From: Candidatus Delongbacteria bacterium
GTDB taxonomy: Bacteria > UBA4055
Direction: 5' to 3'
DNA: 13,836 nt
Assembly (NCBI GenBank): GCA_003477045.1
Contig: DMTS01000179.1
Coordinates: forward strand, 1-13,836
The notes under the pieces were generated by a model. It had not been told where the DNA came from and did no database searches. It saw only the letters and a list, made by a program, of their open reading frames with translations. Shown piece by piece: positions 1 through 5,865 of this stretch; the stretch's first letter is position 1; each line of letters starts with the position of its first letter. Made by a program: the position numbers and the translations under genes.

Positions 1-926
1 CCGCGAGGGATTATAATCAGACAGTCGGGCTCCTTGAACTTAAAGGCATAAAATATAAACTTTTCGGAAAGCATCCGGGAAAGAATACATTCAACAAGTA
101 TTTTATCAATCTGGTCAGGACTTTTCGGCTTTTTTTATGGGGCATCGGTAAAAGAATTGACATTTCAGTCACACACGGATCAAGATCAGGAATACTTGCC
201 TCCAAACTATTGGGAGTGCCTTCTATTATTATGTTCGATTACGAACACATGGAAAGTTTTTTATTCAAAAGCCTCAGCAAATATATGCTCGCGACCAATT
301 ACCTCGAAAAAGATCATCTGTTAAGACTCGGCTTCCCTGAAGAAAAGCTGAATTTTTATCCCGGCCTCAAAGAAAACATCTATCTGCCTTTCTATAAAAA
401 CGATCCGGCTGTAAAACAAAGGCTCGGTCTTGACGATAAAAAGATCATTGTGCTTCTCAGACCTGCGAGTGAGATATCCCATTATAATGCGGATATCTCA
501 TACAATCTTATCGAAGATCTGTTTCAGTACCTGATATCTCAGGATAAAATACAAATAGTATTCGTACCGAGATATGAATTCCAGAAAGATAAATATAAAA
601 CATATATCAACAACCCGAAAAACAATGTGATCGTTCCCAAGAAAGTCGAGGAAGGACTGAACCTTGTTTATTACAGCGATCTCGTCATCAGCGGCGGCGG
701 AACTATGAACAGAGAGGCTGCAGCAATGAACACGCCTGTTTACAGCATTTTTCAGGGTAAACGGCCCTCTGTTGACGAGAATCTTGAGAAGCAGGGTAAG
801 CTGAGCTTTATAGCTTCAAAAGATGACCTTCAGAAGATTAAATTCAAAAAGAAAATTATGAGCGATCTCAATACGAGCAAAGAATCTTTCGAGTCCGTTC
901 TGAATTTTATAAGAAGTAAAGTTTAA
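1..926 (+). CDS. DUF354 family surface carbohydrate biosynthesis protein (5'-truncated by window edge)
   Basis: The reading frame is open from the left edge (first whole codon at base 3) to the TAA at 924-926, giving 307 residues; family members are usually about 350, so roughly 40-45 N-terminal residues lie outside. The first visible residues, ARDYNQTVGLLELKGIKY, match the stretch just after the first strand of DUF354 proteins. Further family marks are THGSRSGILA, the FDYEH segment, and SGGGTMNREAA at about residues 230-240, with NTPVYSIFQGK shortly after. DUF354 has a GT-B-like fold related to UDP-GlcNAc 2-epimerases and is found in surface polysaccharide loci; the reaction is not established. 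A TTG at 210 is in frame but lies well inside the conserved domain, so it is not the start. The gene ends 3 bp from the stop of the convergent minus-strand gene. The family call is secure; the substrate is unknown. Confidence 0.88.
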   Translation, partial: ARDYNQTVGLLELKGIKYKLFGKHPGKNTFNKYFINLVRTFRLFLWGIGKRIDISVTHGSRSGILASKLLGVPSIIMFDYEHMESFLFKSLSKYMLATNYLEKDHLLRLGFPEEKLNFYPGLKENIYLPFYKNDPAVKQRLGLDDKKIIVLLRPASEISHYNADISYNLIEDLFQYLISQDKIQIVFVPRYEFQKDKYKTYINNPKNNVIVPKKVEEGLNLVYYSDLVISGGGTMNREAAAMNTPVYSIFQGKRPSVDENLEKQGKLSFIASKDDLQKIKFKKKIMSDLNTSKESFESVLNFIRSKV

Positions 927-929
927 TAC

Positions 930-2681
930 TTATTTTACTATCAGCGGTATATTAGATTTATATAGTCCTAATGAACCCGTATAACCCACATAAATATAAT
1001 TGTTTATATCTCTTTCTACTTTTCCAATTCCGCTTGAAGCTGGCAGACCTGCAGAAGTTTGTTCCCAGACATACCCTAACAAGCTGTAATAGTATTTGCC
1101 GAAACCACCTACAATTGCTACGTTGTCAGATCCGACATAAAGACCGTAAACACTTTCAGAAAAACAAGTTGACCAAGTTGATTGCCCGTTCCTTAATACT
1201 TTCAGTGCGCCTGGAACACAGGCATAAATGTCATCGAAAGAATTACTTTCTATATTAGTTGTCCATATGCCCAATCCTGAATCAGTCCAGTTTGATTCAT
1301 CGTCAGTGTACCATACACCAGAATGTTCGTCTGCAATGAACAATCTGCCACTACTTAATCTTTCTATGTCGTAAGGTTTGCTGAAGTGACCTCCGTCAGG
1401 GACTAGAGTCCAAGTGGAACCGTAGTCAGAAGACTTATACAAACCCCAATATCCGCTGACATAGTACTTATAATCGCTAGTAAACAGAACTTCCTGAATT
1501 TGTCTGACCGGACAAGTCCTTTTTACCCATGTTGCTCCGTAATCGCTTGAACGATATAGTCCGTCATCAGTTCCTAAAGCTATTCTGTCATACTTTTCGA
1601 GTTCAATATCATATACTGGAACAGTTAATTGCTTAGCGGACCATGTTACACCATAATCTGAAGATGTATACACACCATTGTCCGTACCTACAAATACATA
1701 TTTTTTTAAAGTGAGTAATGATAATACTGTAGGATATATAATCTGACCGTTCGTAGTCCATATTGAACCCCAGTCGGTCGATTCGAAAATCAGCATATGA
1801 TCAGTATAACCTGCGATAAGTTTACCTGAATTACTTGAAAAAGTTGTTATTCTGCCTTGTGAACTTTTTATTTCTGTCCAATATGTTTGAGCTACAATAT
1901 TTTTATAGATTTTATCTCCAAGGCTGCAATACACATATCCGTCTTTTGCCGCATAAATGGAATTTACATTAGCATAGTTTAAACCCTGAGTTACCCATTG
2001 TGTCCCTGATAATTTGTATATTCCGTTGTCTTTCACAGATAAATAAACAGTTCCGTTATTATTGATCTGAATATCATTAATCTCAGTCTCTTTAGGTAGA
2101 TTAAAATTGATCTCTTCCCATGTAACCCCCTGATCTGTTGATCTGCAGAGTCCTTTGTTATATTCCTCAATATACATGACATCAGATTGATTAATAGTCA
2201 TCTTCAAAGGGTATTCATAAGTCAGCGACCACGAAACTCCATTGTTGGCCGATTTATATAATCCGTCAGTTGTTCCGGCAAAGATAGTTCCAGAACTGTT
2301 TACTGCCACACTAAATACTTTAGTTTCAACAAGTATTTGCGTCAGGCTGTATGTTGAAGTATTGTTAGAAAAATACAATCCGGCAGATGCGGTACTTATA
2401 AATAAAGAATTATCGGGTGAGCTATATATACCTGTTATGTTATTAGAACTTGTACCTAAGATTTTAATCCAGGAATTAGATCCGTTTTTAAGAACAAATA
2501 CTTGTGCACAAATTGAATCTACGGCAAAAATATCGCCCAGTTCATTAATGCTTACGATTTTGCCTACAGGATAAGCTTCAACTGTATGTAAGCTTTCGAC
2601 GCGCTGCATAGTTATAGTTTTTTCCTGAGAATAAACAAAAGTGATTGTTATCAATAATATCATTAAAATTAGTTTTTTCAT
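930..2681 (-). CDS. Exported Asp-box (BNR/YCF48-like) beta-propeller protein
   Basis: 583 residues. The N-terminus MKKLILMILLITITFVYSQ is a clear signal peptide (cleavage near residue 19). The mature part is a regular array of blades about 37-41 residues long. Six carry good Asp-box motifs of the S-x-D/N-x-G-x-T/S-W type: residues 144-151, 181-188, 301-308, 340-347, 378-385 and 417-424. Degenerate copies fill the gaps (for example near W71, W229, W268, W465, W503 and W539). Proteins of this kind (sialidase-like or photosystem-assembly-like propellers) are extracellular and often bind or cut glycans, but I see no catalytic sialidase signature (no RIP or Arg triad) and assign no activity. There is no T9SS C-terminal domain; the protein ends SNIPLIVK. 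The start is ATG at 2679-2681. Its Shine-Dalgarno GAGGTG lies inside the last codons of the upstream gene, whose stop is 1 bp away, so translation is probably coupled. Confidence 0.85.
   Translation of the reverse strand: MKKLILMILLITITFVYSQEKTITMQRVESLHTVEAYPVGKIVSINELGDIFAVDSICAQVFVLKNGSNSWIKILGTSSNNITGIYSSPDNSLFISTASAGLYFSNNTSTYSLTQILVETKVFSVAVNSSGTIFAGTTDGLYKSANNGVSWSLTYEYPLKMTINQSDVMYIEEYNKGLCRSTDQGVTWEEINFNLPKETEINDIQINNNGTVYLSVKDNGIYKLSGTQWVTQGLNYANVNSIYAAKDGYVYCSLGDKIYKNIVAQTYWTEIKSSQGRITTFSSNSGKLIAGYTDHMLIFESTDWGSIWTTNGQIIYPTVLSLLTLKKYVFVGTDNGVYTSSDYGVTWSAKQLTVPVYDIELEKYDRIALGTDDGLYRSSDYGATWVKRTCPVRQIQEVLFTSDYKYYVSGYWGLYKSSDYGSTWTLVPDGGHFSKPYDIERLSSGRLFIADEHSGVWYTDDESNWTDSGLGIWTTNIESNSFDDIYACVPGALKVLRNGQSTWSTCFSESVYGLYVGSDNVAIVGGFGKYYYSLLGYVWEQTSAGLPASSGIGKVERDINNYIYVGYTGSLGLYKSNIPLIVK
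1410..1664 (-). repeat. Three consecutive well-conserved Asp-box repeats
   Basis: Inside the propeller gene, residues 340-347, 378-385 and 417-424 read SSDYGVTW, SSDYGATW and SSDYGSTW, spaced 38 and 39 residues apart. The matching DNA units are about 115 bp. These are the best preserved of the repeats and look like recent internal duplications or blades kept under strong constraint. Confidence 0.8.
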
Positions 2682-2682
2682 T

Positions 2683-3807
2683 TTATTTCACCTCATTAGT
2701 CGCAGTTACTTTATAGAATTTTTTTGTATCTGAAACAGGAGCAGTCCACTGCGTTCCGTTCAGTGTACCTGTAGAGTCTATCGCGAATGTTCCGTAAGGA
2801 TCTAAGGATGAATATATGTTGTATCCGGTAGCTCCGTTTACGGAATCCCAAGATAATGTTATAATATTGTCAGTAAAGGAAGAAGCAAAATTGACAGGTG
2901 CAGTTAATGGATCGATAAAATCTTCAAAGAAAATTACATGTCTCTTATACAAATCGTATGTTTGTGTTTGACTATCATAAATATAAGTTTTGGTGTCATA
3001 TAAATTTCCGTTAGTGTTGTAGTATAAATAATCAACTTGAGAATTTATCCAGAATCCCCACGACCAGATTTTTTTATTGTCTATTGACGGCTCATAAGAA
3101 GCATTCAGAGTTCTGGTTTTCTTATTCACAAATATCCAGACTGTGTTTTTAAATATCTCATTTATTCCTGTACCTGTAGATCCTGTATATGTCCATAAAG
3201 TGCGCTCTTTATCAATCCAGTCAAGATCCAGATACGACTGTTTTAATTCTGAAGCAATTCTACCGTAGGAATCATAACTGAAAGTGGTTCGGTAATTTAA
3301 TTGTTTTGAAGATTTACCATCTTTTTTAAACCATTCATAATCATAAAATTCATCAATTACTGATATCTTGTCTCCATCGTATGTATATGTAAAAGTCACG
3401 ATATCTTCATATCCGCCCCCGATACTGTTATAAAAATAATCATAAATATATCCAATTTTTACATCATTCATATTATATTTATATGTGTATGAATAATGAC
3501 CCCATTCCTTCTCTGCTGACCAAGAATAATAGTAGCTTAAAGTGTAATAATCAATATAATCAGTGCGGTTATAGATATTTGTTTTCCATAGTGTACCACT
3601 TGGTGAGTAAGTGTATTTGATCATCTGAGTTACAGTTCCGAGACTGTCAAGAACATAATCATCGTAAAAATTCACAACCCAAGCTGAACCGTTCCAGTTA
3701 TACCAACGCTCACCGGTGACTTTTACCGATTTTGGGTTTGTACCTGTCTGCCCGAAAAGCGGAACTGAGATCAATAACCAGACTGTAAGAATTTTTATAA
3801 ATTGCAT
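2683..3807 (-). CDS. Exported aromatic-rich repeat protein with C-terminal FN3-like module
   Basis: 374 residues when started at the ATG at 3805-3807. An in-frame TTG four codons upstream overlaps the Shine-Dalgarno sequence GGAGG (3813-3817), which sits 5 nt before this ATG, so the ATG is chosen. Residues 1-20 (MQFIKILTVWLLISVPLFGQ) form a signal peptide. Residues 30-290 are rich in Tyr and Trp and hold loose repeats of the form W-x-x-x-W ... Y-x-Y-D/S-x-x-G (such as WNGSAWVVNFYDDY), recalling the YD-type repeats of secreted proteins in FCB bacteria. Residues 301-374 form an FN3-like beta-sandwich module (ITLSWDSVNGATGYNIYSS, then KKFYKVTATN) that runs to the C-terminus. The same module appears in the proteins at 5866-7077 and 9216-10382. 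No enzyme motif and no T9SS tail are visible. It is the first gene of a two-gene minus-strand operon. Its function is unknown. Confidence 0.82.
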   Translation of the reverse strand: MQFIKILTVWLLISVPLFGQTGTNPKSVKVTGERWYNWNGSAWVVNFYDDYVLDSLGTVTQMIKYTYSPSGTLWKTNIYNRTDYIDYYTLSYYYSWSAEKEWGHYSYTYKYNMNDVKIGYIYDYFYNSIGGGYEDIVTFTYTYDGDKISVIDEFYDYEWFKKDGKSSKQLNYRTTFSYDSYGRIASELKQSYLDLDWIDKERTLWTYTGSTGTGINEIFKNTVWIFVNKKTRTLNASYEPSIDNKKIWSWGFWINSQVDYLYYNTNGNLYDTKTYIYDSQTQTYDLYKRHVIFFEDFIDPLTAPVNFASSFTDNIITLSWDSVNGATGYNIYSSLDPYGTFAIDSTGTLNGTQWTAPVSDTKKFYKVTATNEVK

Positions 3808-3812
3808 ATATT

Positions 3813-3817
3813 CCTCC
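3813..3817 (-). promoter_or_regulatory. Ribosome binding site fixing the start at 3807
   Basis: On the minus strand the sequence reads GGAGG, then a 5-nt spacer, then ATG at 3807-3805. A longer start at TTG 3819-3817 would place the start codon over this site, so the shorter protein is preferred. Confidence 0.75.
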
Positions 3818-3833
3818 AAGTTTCTATTTTATC

Positions 3834-3862
3834 AATATCGCTAAAAATTACTATTTTGTCAA
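3834..3862 (-). promoter_or_regulatory. Candidate sigma-70-type promoter for the minus-strand operon
   Basis: Read on the minus strand, a perfect TTGACA (3862-3857) is followed after exactly 17 nt by GATATT (3839-3834), which matches TATAAT at four of six positions. Transcription would begin near 3827, giving a leader of about 20 nt that contains the GGAGG site. This assumes a housekeeping sigma factor with the common -35/-10 preference. Confidence 0.45.
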
Positions 3863-3944
3863 TTATTATCTTTATAGATTGTTGCAATATAATATATAGT
3901 AATCAGTAAATTGTTTGTAAGTATGATTAACCAAAAAATGTAAA

Positions 3945-4062
3945 ATGAAGAAGAGTTTATTTACAGTTTTTTATCTGACCCTGGCTTTAGTACTTTCAGC
4001 CGTAACCGTTGATGGGTACGCACATTGAAGGGGAAACTGATCATTGAGAATTCAATTATTGA
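3945..4062 (+). pseudogene. Frameshifted remnant of a gene paralogous to the T9SS beta-helix protein downstream
   Basis: An ATG at 3945 opens a 27-codon frame, MKKSLFTVFYLTLALVLS followed by AVTVDGYAH, ending at TGA 4026-4028. This is a good signal peptide followed by TVDGYA, the same motif at the same place as in the gene at 4178 (signal peptide, then LTVDGYAYLEDQTNY). If two bases are taken as lost after the CAT codon, the next codons (from 4027) read EGETDH, which lines up with EDQTNY, then meet TGA at 4045 where the intact gene has an Arg codon, and TGA again at 4060. I see no convincing Shine-Dalgarno site. I read it as the 5' stump of a decayed duplicate; everything beyond the N-terminal domain is gone. 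The alternative is a real 27-residue secreted peptide, which I find less likely. Confidence 0.6.
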
Positions 4063-4140
4063 AAAAAAAAGTAAAGCGTAATAGAATAATCTTGTATTAC
4101 TTTTTAGAAAAAAAATTAGAATTGCTAAAAAAAAAAAAAA
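4062..4140. repeat. Run of A-tracts (A9, A8, A14) upstream of the T9SS cargo gene
   Basis: A9 lies at 4062-4070, A8 at 4108-4115 and A14 at 4127-4140. Their centres are about 45 and 22 bp apart, close to four and two helical turns, so the region may be intrinsically curved. The A14 homopolymer is long enough for slipped-strand length changes. Confidence 0.7.
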
Positions 4141-4152
4141 TACTTATTTTTG
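4121..4152 (+). promoter_or_regulatory. Candidate Bacteroidetes-type promoter (-33 ATTG, -7 TATTTTTG) spanning the A14 tract
   Basis: TATTTTTG at 4145-4152 fits the Bacteroidetes -7 consensus TAnnTTTG. ATTG at 4121-4124 lies 20 nt upstream, within the 19-21 nt spacing known for the -33 TTTG box. The spacer is mostly the A14 tract. The start of transcription would fall near 4158, just before the AGGAG site (4166-4170) of the gene at 4178. Whether this organism uses a Bacteroidetes-like sigma factor is unknown, and matches to such AT-rich motifs arise easily by chance here. Confidence 0.3.
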
Positions 4153-4177
4153 AAGTAAATAAATCAGGAGAAGAAAA

Positions 4178-5842
4178 ATGAAAAGTTTGTTGAGTGTGTT
4201 GTTATTTGCAGGATTGTGCATTAATCTGTTTGCCTTGACAGTTGACGGTTACGCGTATCTCGAAGACCAGACAAATTACAGGGGCATTAATGTGATCTTA
4301 CAGCGAGTCGTTCCGGATTCACTGGCATTGTACAGAGTCTCGACGGATTCTACCGGTTATTACGTAGCCGAGATCGAATCGGGTTATTACGATGTAGAAT
4401 ATGCTAAAAACGGTTTTTCATCTGTTAAACTGGAAGATGTACCGTTTTATTCCAACCAGACACTGGCTGACCAGACTCTTTCAGCCCGTGGCCTTGAGGG
4501 GTATATTAAAGGTATTCTCACTGAAGGAGAATATAATGTTTCTAACACTCTGACTGTGCCCGAAGGTGATTCACTCATAATAGAGCCTGGAGTTACTCTT
4601 AATTTCAATACAGATGCTGCATTTATAATCAACGGGTATCTTAAAGCGGAAGGCACCGGAGCCGATTCGATAATTTTCAGACCTATTAACGATGACTGGA
4701 CAGGTATTAGATTTCAGCAAAGTTCTCATATATCCACCATAAAATACGGTTCGATCATTAGTATCAAAGAAACAGGAATTATTGTTGAAGAATCAAGTTT
4801 ATCTTTATCAAACTCAAGTATTACCACTAAGAAAAAAGGCATATTCTTTTGGGCTTCAGGAGATTGCGATATCTCGAATTGTGAGATAACTGCGATGAAT
4901 ACCGGAGGAGAAGGTATTTATATTTCTCCAGAATCAGCAAGCGTGTTTGCTCTAAAGAACCTTTATATTAAGGGCTTTTCCTACAGCGTACTGGCTATGG
5001 CGGGGCAAACCACTCTTGAAAATTGCGTTGTTATATCAAATTCTTACGCACTTACGGTAGAAAATCCTGCACTTATGTCAGTGTTTAACAGTACTATAAA
5101 GTCAGATATTGGTGTTCAGGCGAATTCGAACACTAAAGTGTATAACTCAATTATTCAGGGTTTAAATAATGGCTATGGAGTCGGTTTTTCCAGAGCTTCG
5201 GTTCATTTTGGAACTTTAGAGGTATTTAATACAAATGTTTTCGGATTTGAAACGAATTATGAGAATTGCGGCCCGTATTTGGGTGTAATTGTAACCACAA
5301 ACGCGAACGGCGATCCGTGTGACGGATATTTCAATACTTCAATGGATCCGATGTTTCTTGACGAATGGAACGGGGATTTCATGCTGACAGAAGGTTCTCC
5401 CTGCATAGATGCAGGAACGAACACGATTAGCGGTTATACTTTACCGCTAACCGACATTATCGGCAATAAGCGTATATGGGATGGCGATGAAAATAGTACA
5501 GCAATAGTAGATATAGGAGCTTATGAATACGGGTCTTCTATACCTGTAAGTATCGAAGAAAATTCATCTGAAATTTCTGATTTCACAATTTGCCAGAACT
5601 ACCCGAACCCTTTCAATCCTGTAACGACTATAAGCTATGCTTTAACTCAGGCCGGGTTGGTCGAACTGAATGTTTATAACCTTAACGGACAGCTGGTTCA
5701 GAGCCTGGTAAACAGCAGATTGGATAAAGGAATCCATAAAGCTGAATTCAATGCCGGCGATCTCACTTCAGGAATGTATATTTATAATCTCAAAGTTGAT
5801 AATAAAGTCGTTTCAAGTAAAAAAATGATGCTGCTGAAGTAA
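4178..5842 (+). CDS. T9SS-sorted right-handed beta-helix surface protein
   Basis: 554 residues. AGGAG (4166-4170) lies 7 nt before the ATG. Residues 1-19 are a signal peptide. Residues 20-100 resemble a carboxypeptidase-regulatory-like beta-sandwich (TVDGYAYLED, then TDSTGYYVAEIESGYYDVEY). From about 110 to 390 the protein shows short rungs of a parallel beta-helix, rich in N-S/C and S-x-I steps (for example LSLSNSSITTKKKGIFF and DISNCEIT). Residues 390-452 (PMFLDEWNGDF, SPCIDAGT, then DIGAYEYG) match the 'choice-of-anchor Q' region that follows many such helices. Residues 467-554 are a T9SS type A sorting domain: NYPNPFNPVTTISY, FNAGDLTSGMYIYNL and the terminal KKMMLLK. The protein should cross the outer membrane by T9SS and be released or anchored at the surface. 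No catalytic residues can be assigned; ligand and role are unknown. It heads a same-strand series that runs into the nucleotide-sugar genes. Confidence 0.9.
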   Translation: MKSLLSVLLFAGLCINLFALTVDGYAYLEDQTNYRGINVILQRVVPDSLALYRVSTDSTGYYVAEIESGYYDVEYAKNGFSSVKLEDVPFYSNQTLADQTLSARGLEGYIKGILTEGEYNVSNTLTVPEGDSLIIEPGVTLNFNTDAAFIINGYLKAEGTGADSIIFRPINDDWTGIRFQQSSHISTIKYGSIISIKETGIIVEESSLSLSNSSITTKKKGIFFWASGDCDISNCEITAMNTGGEGIYISPESASVFALKNLYIKGFSYSVLAMAGQTTLENCVVISNSYALTVENPALMSVFNSTIKSDIGVQANSNTKVYNSIIQGLNNGYGVGFSRASVHFGTLEVFNTNVFGFETNYENCGPYLGVIVTTNANGDPCDGYFNTSMDPMFLDEWNGDFMLTEGSPCIDAGTNTISGYTLPLTDIIGNKRIWDGDENSTAIVDIGAYEYGSSIPVSIEENSSEISDFTICQNYPNPFNPVTTISYALTQAGLVELNVYNLNGQLVQSLVNSRLDKGIHKAEFNAGDLTSGMYIYNLKVDNKVVSSKKMMLLK

Positions 5843-5853
5843 AGCTACGGTCT

Positions 5854-5859
5854 GAGGAG
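5854..5859 (+). promoter_or_regulatory. Ribosome binding site supporting the GTG start at 5866
   Basis: GAGGAG lies 6 nt before GTG 5866. The next in-frame start, ATG 5878, would have an 18-nt gap and would shorten an already short signal peptide, so GTG is preferred. Confidence 0.65.
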
Positions 5860-5865
5860 TGTGAT

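Noticed and set aside
915..939. AGTAAA/TTTACT inverted repeat between the convergent stops as a bidirectional terminator
   Set aside because: It is six AT-rich base pairs with a 13-nt loop that would be unstable, and no clear T-run follows on either strand.
971..1258. A 95-codon plus-strand open frame opposite the propeller gene
   Set aside because: It lies wholly antisense to a gene with a signal peptide and regular repeats, and has an unconvincing composition and no domain.
2242..2574. A 110-codon plus-strand open frame opposite the propeller gene
   Set aside because: It mirrors the repeats of the real gene on the other strand and shows no motif or ribosome binding site of note.
3817..3819. 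TTG as the start of the minus-strand FN3-like protein
   Set aside because: It overlaps the GGAGG ribosome binding site of the ATG at 3807 and would add four residues ahead of a normal signal peptide.
3856..3893. TTGTCA and TATAAT on the plus strand as a promoter
   Set aside because: The spacer is 26 nt, far too long, and no intact gene starts close downstream.
4022..4081. A frame reading GKLIIENSIIEKKSKA after the leader pseudogene, resembling a beta-helix rung
   Set aside because: It is in a third frame with no start, and the alternative alignment to the N-terminal domain of the gene at 4178 (EGETDH against EDQTNY) explains the same bases better.
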